The translations under genes and the position numbers were made by a program. The notes beneath the pieces are model-generated. The model ran no database searches, had not been told where the DNA came from, and saw only the letters and a list, made by a program, of their open reading frames with translations. From positions 434,001 to 498,000 of the forward strand of contig CAWIWF010000008.1 in assembly GCA_963839815.1 (NCBI GenBank): 64,000 nucleotides of DNA, given 5' to 3'. The DNA comes from JACVRM01 sp963839815 (GTDB lineage: Bacteria; Actinomycetota; Thermoleophilia; Gaiellales; Gaiellaceae). This document shows positions 52,724 through 62,972 of this stretch, one piece after another. Position 1 is the first letter of the stretch. The number at the start of each line of letters is the position of its first letter.

Positions 52724-54503
52724 CTCTCATGGACACCGGCGAGGACATCGCCGCAATGGAGACCATCCGCCGCGGCGTGCACTTCTCGCCCGAGCTCAAG
52801 GAGGGCATCGGCGGCACTCTCGGCCTGGCGGTGCTCGCGTCGGTCGGCCAGGTGATCGTGCCCATTGCCGTGCAGCAGACGCTCGACCGCGGCATCAACG
52901 GACCCGACGGGCCCGACGTCTCCTACACGGTGCTGATGGGAGTGCTCGCCGCCTTCGCTGTGGTGCTGACCAGCTGGGCGTCGTACGCGATGACCAGCAG
53001 GCTGTTCACCACCTCGGAGCGCGGCCTGGCGACGCTGCGGATCAAGGCGTTCCGCCACGTGCACGACCTGCCTCTGCTCACCCAGAACACCGAGCGCCGC
53101 GGCGCGCTGGTCTCGCGGGTCACCAGCGACGTCGACCAGGTCAGCCAGTTCCTGGTCTTCGGTGGCCTGATCTTCGTGGTCAGCATCGGCCAGGTGCTGG
53201 TCGCCACCGTCGTGATGGTCTTCTACAGCTGGCAGCTGGCGATCGTGGTGTGGGTCTGCTTCGCGCCGCTGTTCCTCTCGCTGCGCTTCTTCCAGCGCAA
53301 GCTGTCCGACGCCTACGGCACGGTCCGCCGCCAGATCGGCCTCATGCTCTCCGCGATCTCCGAGCCGGTGGTCGGCGCGGCTGTGGTCCGGTCATACGCC
53401 GTCGAGGATCGCACCCAGGCCCGGATCGACGGCGCGATCGCCGAGTTCCAGGCAGCGAGCACCCGGGCCCAGGGCTTCACGGCGTTCTCGTTCTCGCTGG
53501 GCGGCATCTCCGCCGGCCTGGCCAACGCCGGCGTGCTGATCGTCGGCATCTGGCTCGGGTTCGCGGGCCAGATCACGGCCGGCGAGGTGATCGCGTTCGC
53601 GTTCCTGGTGACCCTGTTCGTCGGGCCGGTGCAGATGGGCACCCAGATCCTCACCGATGCCCAGAACGCCATCGCCGGCTGGCGGCGCGTGATCGGCATC
53701 CTCGAGACACCGGCCGACCTGGTCGACCCCGGACCCGACGGCGAGGTGCTGCCGCGCGGACCGATCGACGTACGCATGCGAGGACGTGGAGTTCGCCTAT
53801 CCCGGCGGCCCGCCGGTGCTGCACGACGTGACCATGGACATCGCGGCAGGGCAGCGGGTGGCGATCGTGGGGGAGACGGGCTCGGGCAAGTCGACCTTCG
53901 CCAAGCTGCTCACCCGGCTGATGGACCCCGCCGCCGGCGCCGTCCTGCTCGACGGCATCGACGTACGCCGGATCCAGCAGTCCTCACTGCGCCGCAGCGT
54001 CGTGCTGGTGCCCCAGGAGGGCTTCCTCTTCGACGACAGCATCGCCGCCAACGTCCGCTACGGAAAGCTCGAAGCGACCGAGGACGACATCCTGGCCAGC
54101 GCCGCCGAGCTCGGCCTGGGCGGCTGGGTGGCCGGACTGCCGGCCGGGCTGGAGACCTCCGTCGGCCAGCGCGGCGAGTCGCTCTCCGCCGGCGAGCGCC
54201 AGCTGGTCGCACTGCTGCGTGCCCACCTCGCCGACCCGGACCTGCTGGTGCTCGACGAGGCGACCAGCGCGGTGGACCCGGCCCTGGAGATGCGGATCAA
54301 CCTCCGCCCTCGAGCGCCTGATGTCCGGTCGCACCAGCGTCACCATCGCCCACCGCCTCTCGACCGCCGAGGCGGCCGACGAGGTGATCGTGGTCGACCA
54401 GGGCCGGATCGTGCAGCGCGGGTCGCACGCTGCGCTGGTCGCCGAGGCGGGCAGCGTGTACGCCGGCCTGCACGCGAGCTGGGTTGCCCAGCAGGGCGCG
54501 TGA
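52720..54503 (+). CDS. ABC exporter half-transporter 2, two frameshifts
   Basis: Second half of the heterodimeric exporter. The membrane domain runs from about residue 25 to 330; the ATPase has Walker A VGETGSGKSTF, VPQEGFLFDD, signature SLSAGERQLVAL and Walker B LLVLDEATSAVD with the catalytic Glu. The frame breaks near 53,775 and again near 54,303, where one extra C precedes GCCCTCGAGCGC; the H-loop IAHRLST follows in the restored frame. These are likely sequence errors. Confidence 0.86.
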
Positions 54504-54506
54504 CCG

Positions 54507-55280
54507 CTAGCCGCGTGAGTAGATCAGCGGGTTGAGGTCGTCGTTCTCGAGGGGCTGACCGACCTCCAGCCGGTCGAGGTAGTCGTCTCCGAGCACCTGA
54601 GCGTCTCGGACCCCGTTGTAACGGGCGTCCTGCGGCATGAACGCCATGGTCATGGCGCGGCGCCGTCCATGGGTCATGTTCGCGCCGGCACCGTGGATGG
54701 TGTGTCCGTTGTGGAAGCTAGCGCCGCCCGCGGGCAGCGGGCAAGCCACGGAGGGGCGCACAGCCTCGGGGTGGGCCGCGAAGACGGCGCCCAGGTCTGG
54801 ACCGAGGTCGACGACGGACGGCAGCCGTTGCTCATGACTGCCGGGCACGAAGTACAGGCAGCCGTTCTCGGTGGTCGAGTCGTCCAGGGCGATCCAGATC
54901 GTGCAGGCGTGGTGGGAGTCGAAGCCCCACCACGGGATGTCGAGGTGGTACTGCGTCGGCGCCCCGTAGGGCTCCTTGACCAGCGCCTGGTCGAGGTAGA
55001 GCCGGACGCCGTCAATGCCCTCGAGCTGCGCGACCAGCTTGCCGATCTGTTCGGTCTCGACAAGTGCCTGCACGTCGCCACCGCGACGGCGCAGGTGCAT
55101 GCGCTGGGTGAAGGCCTTCTCGCTGTTCTTCCCGGTGCGCGGCAGCGAGATCTGCTCGACCGTGCTGGTGACGATCTCGCGCCACTGCTGGAGCTCGGTG
55201 GGGGACAGGAAGTCCGGCACGGAGAGAAACCCGTTGCTCCGGTAGTCCGCCAACTCGGTGTCTGTGAAACTGCTACGCAT
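54507..55280 (-). CDS. Phytanoyl-CoA dioxygenase (PhyH) family protein
   Basis: A 257-residue Fe(II)/2-oxoglutarate oxygenase. The iron-binding HxD is in QYHLDIPWWGFDSHH and the distal His in FHNGHTIHGAGANMTHGRRRAM, where the arginines would bind 2-oxoglutarate. The start has a GGAGG site. It is divergent from an AraC regulator and next to a sugar-uptake locus, so it may act on a sugar-related or secondary metabolite. Substrate unknown. Confidence 0.85.
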   Translation of the reverse strand: MRSSFTDTELADYRSNGFLSVPDFLSPTELQQWREIVTSTVEQISLPRTGKNSEKAFTQRMHLRRRGGDVQALVETEQIGKLVAQLEGIDGVRLYLDQALVKEPYGAPTQYHLDIPWWGFDSHHACTIWIALDDSTTENGCLYFVPGSHEQRLPSVVDLGPDLGAVFAAHPEAVRPSVACPLPAGGASFHNGHTIHGAGANMTHGRRRAMTMAFMPQDARYNGVRDAQVLGDDYLDRLEVGQPLENDDLNPLIYSRG

Positions 55281-55385
55281 GGACCTGCCTCCGATGAAGT
55301 GGTTGTGCCGAGAATCCTGTCGCTACCGGGCCGCGCAGGCCATCCAGGGTCCTGTCGCCTGTATTCGATATTCTGCTGAGGCGCG

Positions 55386-56207
55386 ATGAAGGTGATCACT
55401 CCTTCGCCGGAGGTCACCGACCTGCTGACCGGGCGGGAGAGGCGCGGGCCGACCTGGACCTGGCGACCTCGAGGCACGGCCACGCCGCTCCTCATCCACA
55501 CGCTCGCGGGTCAGGGCAGGGTGCACACCGCAGGTTCCGGAAAGCGTGAGGTCTCGGCCGGGGACACCGTGCTGTGGCTAGGTGGCGCCGTGCACGACTT
55601 CGGCTGCGTGGACGAGCACGAGCCGTGGGAGATCGTGTGGTGTCACTTCCGCCCGCGGGAGCACTGGCGGGACTGGTTCGACTGGCCGCTCGCCGATCGT
55701 GGTGTCCTCCGGGTCGAGTCGCCCACTGAGCGCACCCGCGCAGGCGTCGAGGAGGCACTTCTCGACATGGACGCCGGCGTTCGCGGCTGGTCACCCCACG
55801 CGACGGACATCGGTCTCAACGCGCTGGAGCGCGCGCTCCTCTGGCTCCGGGGCTCCGACGAGGGCAGAGCCGAGTCAGACGACCGCATCGAGGAAGCCGT
55901 CCTCTTCATCGCCCGCCACCTCGCCGATCAGCTCACCGTCCCGATGATCGCCGATGCCGTGCAGCTCTCCGTCTCCCGCTTCAGCCACCTGTTCAAGGAG
56001 ACGGTGGGGGTGCCACCCGCCCGGTTCGTGGAGCTGCGCCGGATCGAGCGCGCCCAGACGTTGCTGACCTCCACCTCCATGACCGTGGGCGGCATCGCCA
56101 GGGCGACCGGGTTCAGCAGCCAGTTCTACTTCGCGACCCGCTTCAGGGAGCTGCACGGTGCCAGCCCGTCCGAGTGGCGTGAGCTCAGCCGCCCAGGCGG
56201 GCGTTGA
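55386..56207 (+). CDS. AraC-family transcriptional regulator
   Basis: 273 residues: an N-terminal cupin-type effector domain (LAGQGRVHTAGSGKREVSAGDTVLW) and a C-terminal double helix-turn-helix (LSVSRFSHLFKETVGVPPARFVELRRI, GFSSQFYFATRFRELHGASPSEW). It is divergent from the PhyH gene, which it probably controls, and its end overlaps the end of the convergent ROK gene by 23 bp. The 105-bp gap to phyH would hold its operators. Confidence 0.9.
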   Translation: MKVITPSPEVTDLLTGRERRGPTWTWRPRGTATPLLIHTLAGQGRVHTAGSGKREVSAGDTVLWLGGAVHDFGCVDEHEPWEIVWCHFRPREHWRDWFDWPLADRGVLRVESPTERTRAGVEEALLDMDAGVRGWSPHATDIGLNALERALLWLRGSDEGRAESDDRIEEAVLFIARHLADQLTVPMIADAVQLSVSRFSHLFKETVGVPPARFVELRRIERAQTLLTSTSMTVGGIARATGFSSQFYFATRFRELHGASPSEWRELSRPGGR

Positions 56208-57343
56208 CGGCACTCGCCGAGAACTGGTCGTCGACGACCATCCGGGTCAGGCCGACGATCGCGGCATCGTCGCCGAGTACCCCCAGCTCCAGTGCCATGT
56301 GCCGGGTGGCGCGCGGGAGGCTGAGCCGGTAAAGGGTCTCCCGGATGCCGGCCAGGAGTGGAGCGGAGGCGAGGTCGCCCCCGATCACGACCACCTGGGG
56401 GTTCAGCACGCACACCATCGTGGCGAGCACCTCGCCGATCTGGAGCCCTGCCTCCTGGGTCAGGCGGGCGGCATCGGCATTGCCGGCGGCGAGCAGGTCG
56501 CCCACGTCGCGGCCCGGAGTAGGCCTCCGACCCAGGTCGCGCAGCCGACCGGCGACGGCGCGGCCGCTGGAGACGGCCGCAAGGCAGCCCTGTGCGCCGC
56601 ACTGGCAGCGGGCGTCGGCGTGGTCGCGCAGCCGACGTGGCCGACGTCGCCGGCCCCGCCGTCGGCGCCGCGATAGATGCGGCCGTCGATGACGATCCCG
56701 GTGCCGATGCCGGTCGAGACCTTGACCAGACACAGCGCGCGCGCATCCGGATGTCCGGCCGTGTGCTCGCCGAGCGCCGCGGCGTCGGCGTCGTTGGCGG
56801 CGAGCACCGCGGCCGAGAGGCCAGCGCCGCCTGCAGATGGTCGGCGATCGGGTAGGCATCCCAGCCCGGCATGATCGGGGGCTGGCTCGGCCGGCCGGAC
56901 TGGGGGTCGATCGGTCCCGGCACGCTGATCCCCAGGCCACACACCGACGCCAGGTCGACGTCGGTCTTGTTCAGCAGCGCGCTGGCGCGGTGCTGGTGAT
57001 CGCGTCCAGGGTCTGCTGCGGGTCCGCTCTCGACCGCGACGTCGACGTGGTCGTCGGCGAGCATCCGGCCGGCGAGATCGGTGACGGCGACGCGGGTGTG
57101 CGTGGTGTCGACGGTGGCCGCGAGCACCCGCGAGTGCTGCGGCGTTGAACTGGAGGCTCTTCGAGCGCCGCCCGCCGGTGGCCGGCCCGGCCGCGCCTTC
57201 GACGATCAGCCGTCGGCCAGCAGCGAGTCGACGCGCTGGGCGACGGTCATCCGGGAGAGCCCGGTGAGGTCGAGGACCTCGCCCCGCGTGGTGGCGTGAC
57301 CCTGGCGGATCAGGTCGAGCACATCGCCAGGCCCAGTGGGCAT
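56185..57343 (-). CDS. ROK-family transcriptional repressor, multiply frameshifted
   Basis: Pieces of one ROK regulator lie in successive frames: an N-terminal winged helix (GHATTRGEVLDLTGLSRMTV), GGRRSKSLQFN, VLAATVDTTHTRVAVTDLAG, GLGISVPGPIDPQSGRPSQP, a Cys-rich zinc motif (CQCGAQGCLAA) and a C-terminal end (GEVLATMVCVLNPQVVVIGGDL). At least four indels between 56,600 and 57,200 separate them. The full gene would be about 385 codons starting at ATG 57,341-57,343. It is divergent from the sugar ABC importer and probably represses it. Confidence 0.75.
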
Positions 57344-57400
57344 GAGCGCTCTCAGCAGCGACAGCGATGAAGGAAGTATAGAGCCGTTGACCGAAGATGC

Positions 57401-57439
57401 TTGACCATTCGCGCATCATATGCCTAGTTTGTAGACAAA
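57401..57439 (+). promoter_or_regulatory. Promoter and possible operator of the sugar importer operon
   Basis: TTGACC at 57,401-57,406 is followed after 18 bases by TAGTTT at 57,425-57,430. The inverted repeat TTTGT-AG-ACAAA at 57,428-57,439 overlaps the -10 region, a good place for a repressor such as the neighbouring ROK protein. A CTGGAGG ribosome binding site lies at 57,464-57,470, just before ATG 57,475. Confidence 0.45.
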
Positions 57440-57474
57440 TGCCGCAATGACGCACGTCACATCCTGGAGGAAGC

Positions 57475-58922
57475 ATGCACGTAACTGCGGACCTCGCGCT
57501 ACTCCCGTGGATCTCCGATGACGGCCCCCGCGCCGTCGGGCTGCCGCCTGTGCGTCGCGCCGTTGCCACTGGTCGCGACGCTCTCCTGCGGCGTGCGGGG
57601 GCGACGACGACGGCGGCGGTGGTGACGCCGACTAGATCACCGTCTGGATCCAGGAGGACCTGCCCGACCGGGTGGCCGCGACGCAGGAGATCGTCGACGC
57701 CTTCTCGAGCGAGAGTCCGGCGTCGAGGTCGAGCTGGTCGCCGTTGCGGAGGACCAGTTCAACCAGCTGCTCACCTCCGTCGGCCGCTGCCGGCGACCTG
57801 CCCGACGTGATCGGCGGCATCTCGCTGCCACAGGTCCGCACCCTGTCCTCCAACGAGCTGATCGACACCGACGCCATCGGCGAGATGATGGACACGCTCG
57901 ACCCGTCGACGTTCTCCGAGCGCGCGGTCGAGCTGACCGCGACGGCGACACCCAGCTCGCCGTGCCCGAGCGAGTCCTGGGCCCAGCTGCTCTACTACCG
58001 CGCCGACCTGTTCGAGCAGGCCGGGCTCGAGCCGCCCCACGTCGTACGACGCGATCCTGGCCGCGGCCGAGGCGCTGACAGCGGCGACATGGCCGGCTTC
58101 GTCGGCGCCAACGCGCCCGGCGACGCCTTCACCGAGCAGACCTTCGAGCACGTGGCGCTCGGCAACGGCTGCGAGCTGGTCGACGACGACGGCGAGGTGC
58201 AGCTCGACAGCGACGAGTGCCTCGAGGCCTTCGAGTTCTACGGCAGCCTCGTCGAGAACTACTCGGTCCCCGGTGCGCAGGACGTCGACACCACCAGGGC
58301 GCAGTACTTCGCGGGCAGGCAGCGATGGTCATCTGGTCGTCGTTCATGCTCGACGAGCTGGCGGGCCTGCGCGACGACGCGATGCCGAACTGTGCGGAGT
58401 GCGCGCGGCAACCCCGAGTTCCTCGCCCAGAACACAGGGGTGGTGACGACCATCCAGGGGCCCGCCAGCGACGAGGCCGCGGTCTTCGGCGAGGTGACGT
58501 CGTGGACGATCATGTCGGAGTCCTCGACCGACCCGGCGAAGGAGTTCGTCGACTACATGTTCGGCGACGGCTACGTCCCCTGGATCGCGATCGCACCTGA
58601 GGGCAAGATCCCGGTCCGCGCCGGCACGCCCGACAACCCGACGCAGTACGCCGACGAGTGGGCGAGCCTGCCTGCCGGCGTGGACCGGAAGGCCCCGCTC
58701 GCGGACTTCTACGCACCCGAGGTGCTCGAGGCCCTGACGACCGGGCCCGAGGACCTGTCCCGTTGGGCGATCTCCCAGGGGGAAGGTGACCTGCTCGGGG
58801 CGCTCCAAGGAGAGCTGCCGGTGGCCACGGCGGTGAACGAGGTGACCTCCGGGACCGATCCCGAGGACGCCGTAGGGACGGCGGCCGAGGAGGTTCGGTC
58901 CATCCAAGAAACCCTTCCGTGA
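57475..58922 (+). CDS. Sugar ABC transporter substrate-binding lipoprotein, multiply frameshifted
   Basis: Extracellular binding protein of the carbohydrate uptake family 1. Recognisable parts in different frames are VATLSCG (lipobox region), ITVWIQEDLPDRVAATQEIVDAF, LPDVIGGISLPQVRTLSSNEL, PSESWAQLLYYRADLFEQAGLEPP, DMAGFVGANAPGDAFTEQTF, VIWSSFMLDELAGL and, in a long intact C-terminus, NTGVVTTIQGPASDEAAVFG. I count at least five indels between 57,520 and 58,410. It heads an operon with two permeases. Confidence 0.8.
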
Positions 58923-59866
58923 GCCGCGGCCGCCCCGCGTCCTCCCGCGCCCGCCAGGACGCTCGCACCGGGCTGGCGCTGATCTCGCCGACCTTCGTCA
59001 TCGTCCTGACGATGGTGGTGCTGCCGATCCTCTGGACGATCTCGTTGGCCTTCCAGCAGGTGCGGCTGCTCAACCTGCGCACCACCGGCATCATCGGCGA
59101 GTACAGCGTCGACAACTTCACCGCCGTGCTGAAGTCCGACGGGTTCGTCGACGCCCTGGTGACCACCCTGGTCTACTCCATCGGGGGCACCGCCTCGGCG
59201 ATCATCCTCGGCCTCATCGCGGCGCTGGCACTGCGGAGGCCGTTCCGCGGCCGGGGCTTCGTGCGCGCGGCTCTGCTGTTGCCGTACGTCGCCCCGGTCG
59301 TCGCGGCGGCTTTCGTCTGGACGACGCTCCTCAACCCGCAGTACGGCCTCGCCAACGAGTGGGGCACCGGGCTGTTGGGGTGGGAGGAGCCGATCGCGTT
59401 CCTCAGCTCGCGCGACGAGCTCTCGCCGTTCGGGATCACCATCCCGATTCCCACGGCGTTGCTGACGGTGATCGCGTTCGAGGCGTGGAGATCGTTCCCG
59501 TTCGCGTTCTTGTTCCTCACCGCGCGGATGGAGGCGATCCCCGACACCCTCGAGGAGGCGGGGGAGCTGGACGGCGCGACACCGACGCAGCGGTTCCGCC
59601 ACATCGTGCTCCCGCAGCTGTTGCCGACCATCGCGGTGCTGACCGTCCTGAGGTTCATCTGGACGTTCAACAACTTCGACGACATCTATCTGCTGACCGG
59701 CGGCGGCGCCGGCACCGAGGTGGTCAGCGTCCGGGTCTACAACTTCCTGATCGCTCGCGGTGACATCGGCGCCGCGGCGGCGCAGGCGCTGGTGCTCGCG
59801 GTGATCCTCGCGGTCCTGGTGACGGCGTACCTGAAGATCTTCGGACGCCACGAGGAGGCGGCATGA
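58919..59866 (+). CDS. Sugar ABC transporter permease, MalF type
   Basis: A 315-residue inner-membrane permease with six predicted helices. The cytoplasmic EAA loop for the ATPase is seen as EEAGELDGATPTQRFRHIVLPQLLPTI. GTG start overlaps the binding-protein stop (GTGA). No ATPase gene is present, so it probably uses a shared MsmK-type ATPase from elsewhere in the genome. Confidence 0.92.
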   Translation: MSRGRPASSRARQDARTGLALISPTFVIVLTMVVLPILWTISLAFQQVRLLNLRTTGIIGEYSVDNFTAVLKSDGFVDALVTTLVYSIGGTASAIILGLIAALALRRPFRGRGFVRAALLLPYVAPVVAAAFVWTTLLNPQYGLANEWGTGLLGWEEPIAFLSSRDELSPFGITIPIPTALLTVIAFEAWRSFPFAFLFLTARMEAIPDTLEEAGELDGATPTQRFRHIVLPQLLPTIAVLTVLRFIWTFNNFDDIYLLTGGGAGTEVVSVRVYNFLIARGDIGAAAAQALVLAVILAVLVTAYLKIFGRHEEAA

Positions 59867-60792
59867 GCCAGGCAACGGTGGCCGAACCCCAAGCGCCACG
59901 CACCACCCGGCCGGCCGGGCGGGGCACGCGACGCAACGCCGTCGAACGCCGGGTGCTGCGGGTCCTCCGGCCGATCATCATCGTGCTGTTCCTGCTGGCG
60001 GCCCTGTTCCCGTTCTACTACATGGTGCTGCTGTCGTTCCGGCCCCTCGAGGAGGTGCTGCAGAACCCCGGCTCGCTGTGGGTGTCACCGAGTGACATCG
60101 ACCCGAGCACCTACACCGACGTGCTCAAGTCGGAGGAGGACGGCGGCCAGGGCTTCCTGAGCTTCATCCGCAACAGCGCTCTGGTGGCGGTCGGCACCGT
60201 CCTGCTGACCCTGCTCGTCGCGGTGCCCGGGGCCTATGCCGTGAGCCGACTGCAGTTCTTCGGCCGCCGCCGGATCTCCGCCCTCTTCCTGGCCGTCTAC
60301 TTCTTCCCGGCCATCCTGCTGGCGGTCCCGCTGTTCGTGTTCTTCACCCGGATCGAGATGCGCGGGTCGTTGGTCGCCCTGCTCATCGTCTACGTCGCCC
60401 AGGTCGCGGCGGTGTCGATCTACATGCTGCGCAACTACTTCGACACGATCCCGGTCAGCCTCGAGGACGCCGCGGCGATGGACGGCTGCTCACGCCTGCA
60501 GACGATGCGTCACGTCAGCCTGCCCCTGGCGATGCCGGCGATCATCTCCAACGCGCTGTTCATCTTCATGATCGCCTGGAACGAGTTCCTCTTCGCGCTG
60601 CTGTTCCTGCTCGAACGTCGCGACAACTGGACCGTCTCGCTCGGCCTGTCCAGGCTGTCGGGCAGCATCGAGGTGCCGACCACCACCCTGATGGCCGGAT
60701 CGGTCATCCTGACGCTGCCGATCATCATCTTGTTCTTCATCAGCGAGCGCTGGCTGACCGGAGGGTTGACCGCCGGAGCCGAGAAGGGGTGA
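59863..60792 (+). CDS. Sugar ABC transporter permease, MalG type
   Basis: A 309-residue permease with six helices; the EAA loop is EDAAAMDGCSRLQTMRHVSLPLAMPAI. ATG start overlaps the stop of the first permease gene (ATGA). Together they form the importer channel for the sugar presumably cleaved by the GH36 enzyme downstream. Confidence 0.93.
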   Translation: MSQATVAEPQAPRTTRPAGRGTRRNAVERRVLRVLRPIIIVLFLLAALFPFYYMVLLSFRPLEEVLQNPGSLWVSPSDIDPSTYTDVLKSEEDGGQGFLSFIRNSALVAVGTVLLTLLVAVPGAYAVSRLQFFGRRRISALFLAVYFFPAILLAVPLFVFFTRIEMRGSLVALLIVYVAQVAAVSIYMLRNYFDTIPVSLEDAAAMDGCSRLQTMRHVSLPLAMPAIISNALFIFMIAWNEFLFALLFLLERRDNWTVSLGLSRLSGSIEVPTTTLMAGSVILTLPIIILFFISERWLTGGLTAGAEKG

Positions 60793-60841
60793 CGCTCGCC
60801 CCAGCCCTCGAAGTCCCGATCCCGCAGCAAAAGGAACCCCC

Positions 60842-61897
60842 GTGCCCCACGTGGTCCAGTTCAACGGCCCCGGTGACGTGTCGCTGGTCGAGTGCGAGCC
60901 GCAGCCGCTGGCGGCCGCCGACGTTCGCGTCCGCACCTGGTACTCCGGCATCTCGGCCGGCACCGAGCTGACCGCCTACCGCGGCTCCAACCCGTACCTC
61001 ACCCAGACCTGGGACCCCGAGGCGCGCCTGTTCCGGCCGGGATCGCCCACGTTCGGTTACCCGGTCGCGGGGTGGGGCTACTCCGAGATGGGCGAGGTCG
61101 TCGAGGTGGGCGGCGACGTCTCGGACGTACAGGTCGGTGACGTCGTCTATGGCATCTGGGGACACCGCAGCGACGCCGTCGTCCCCGGCGCGGCGGTGGC
61201 CGGACGGGTCCTCGAGCCCGGCCAGGACCCCCTCCACGGCATCTTCGCCCGGGTCGGAGCCATCGCTCTCAATGCCGTGCTCGAGGCGGACGTCAGGCTC
61301 GGTGACCGGCTCGCAGTGTTCGGGCAGGGGGTGATCGGCCTGCTCGCCACCCGGCTCGCGACCCTGAGCGGCGCGGAGGTCGTGGCCGTGGACGGACTCC
61401 AGTCGAGGCTCACGGTCGCGCGCGAGTTCGGGGCCGCGCACGTGGTCCCCGCCGACCACCCCGATGGGGCCGGCGCCGCCGTCCGCGCGCTCACCGGGAA
61501 CGCCGGCGTCGACGCCGCCATCGAGCTCAGCGGCAGCTACCGCGCACTGCACGAGGCCACGCGGTGTGTGGTCGTCGACGGCATCGTCGTCGCCTCGGGG
61601 TTCTACCAGGGCGGGGCGGAGCACCTGCGACTCGGCGAGGAGTTCCACCACAACCGGGTGCGGATCGTGGCCAGCCAGATCTCCGGCACGCCGGTCGGCC
61701 TGGGCAGGCGATGGGACCAACGCCGGCTGGTGAGTGTCGTCATGGCCCAGGTCGCAGCGGGCCGCCTCGACGTGGGGAGACTGGTGAGCGACGTCGTCGA
61801 CGCCTCCGATGTCGCGGCCGCCTTCGAGAAGCTGGACCGGGGAGACCCCGACACGCTCCAGGTCGTGCTGCGCTTCGATGCGGCGCCACCGCGATGA
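60842..61897 (+). CDS. MDR-type alcohol/polyol dehydrogenase
   Basis: A 351-residue medium-chain dehydrogenase: an N-terminal GroES-like domain, then a Rossmann domain (LAVFGQGVIGLLATRLATLSGAEVV). The usual zinc cysteine motif CGTD is replaced by SAGTE in YSGISAGTELTAYRG, so catalysis may not use the standard zinc. The pattern resembles GISxGTE proteins often paired with Gfo/Idh/MocA oxidoreductases, as here. Likely oxidises a sugar or sugar derivative. Confidence 0.82.
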   Translation: MPHVVQFNGPGDVSLVECEPQPLAAADVRVRTWYSGISAGTELTAYRGSNPYLTQTWDPEARLFRPGSPTFGYPVAGWGYSEMGEVVEVGGDVSDVQVGDVVYGIWGHRSDAVVPGAAVAGRVLEPGQDPLHGIFARVGAIALNAVLEADVRLGDRLAVFGQGVIGLLATRLATLSGAEVVAVDGLQSRLTVAREFGAAHVVPADHPDGAGAAVRALTGNAGVDAAIELSGSYRALHEATRCVVVDGIVVASGFYQGGAEHLRLGEEFHHNRVRIVASQISGTPVGLGRRWDQRRLVSVVMAQVAAGRLDVGRLVSDVVDASDVAAAFEKLDRGDPDTLQVVLRFDAAPPR

Positions 61898-62972
61898 ACA
61901 CCGCCGATCCCGGACCACAGTTCCCCGACGACCGCGGCGGGGTGGCGGTTCTCGGCGCGGGCACGATCGCCCAGTCGGCGCACCTTCCCGCCTACGAGCA
62001 GTACGACGTGGGCGTGGTCGGCGTGTGGAGCCGCACCGCGGAGACCACTGCCGGCATCCGGGAGCGTTTCCCGTTCGTCGAGCGCGTCTACGACGACGTC
62101 GAGACCCTGTTGGCCGATCCCGCGGTGCGCATCGTCGACATCGCGACCGCGCCGGAGGGCCGGCTCGGCTGGATCGAGCGCGCCGTCGACGCGGGCAAGC
62201 ACGTCCTCGCCCAGAAGCCGCTGCTGATCGACCCCGATGAGCTCGCGGCCCTGCCCGCCGTGCTCGAGCGGGCCGCCGACCGCGGCCTGCGGGTGGCGGT
62301 CAACCAGAACGGTCGCTGGGCGCCCGCCTGGCGGTTGGCCACGCTCCTGGCCAGGGACGGGGCGATCGGGGACGTGGTCGGTGTGACCCACCTGCACGAC
62401 AAGCCACTGCCGCCGCTGGTGGGCACGCCGTTCGACGACGTCGAGCACATGCTCGTCACCGACTACCTCATGCACTGGATCGACATCACCCGCTGCTGGC
62501 TCGAGCCGGGGTCGGTCACGTATGTGCAGGCGCTCGACTCCCGCGTGCCCGGCCAGCCGGCCGACGCCAAGAACCCCTGGTCGGCCACCGTGAACCTGGT
62601 CACCGACACCGGAGCCACCGCCACCCTGCGGATCGTCGGCGATGCGCGGGCGACGCAGCCCTCCTGTCCCTTCTGGATCCACGGAACGGAGGGGACCCTG
62701 CGCGGCAGCGTCCTCACCGGCTCGGACCGGCTCTCGCTCGACCGGGACGGGCAGACGATGGACTACCCGCTGCACGGGCAGTGGTTCGTCGACGGGTTCG
62801 CCGGGACGATGGCCGAGCTGATGCTCGCGATCGCCGAGGACCGGGAGCCCGAGAACTCCGCTGCCCACGCCGCCGTCTCCGTGCAGATCATGCTCGCCGC
62901 CCGCGAGTCCCCCGCCGGGGTGGTGACCCCGTCGCTCTGCACGTGGCGGCCGCCGGGGGCCCGGGCCGATGA
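61894..62972 (+). CDS. Gfo/Idh/MocA-family oxidoreductase, possible frameshift near the end
   Basis: About 358 residues. The N-terminal Rossmann domain has VAVLGAGTIAQSAHLPAYEQ and the family motif VLAQKPLLID (with the EKP-like lysine); the C-terminal domain has GVTHLHDKP and MHWIDITRCWLEPG. ATGA overlap with the dehydrogenase upstream. The frame remains open past the GH36 start, but a one-base change shortly before 62,970 would give a TGA there that overlaps the GH36 ATG, matching the operon style. Substrate probably a sugar. Confidence 0.82.

Noticed and set aside
56185..58922. True pseudogenes for the ROK regulator and sugar-binding protein
   Set aside because: Conserved motifs persist in all frames, the permeases downstream are intact, and similar slips occur in essential genes such as hisC, so sequence errors are more likely.
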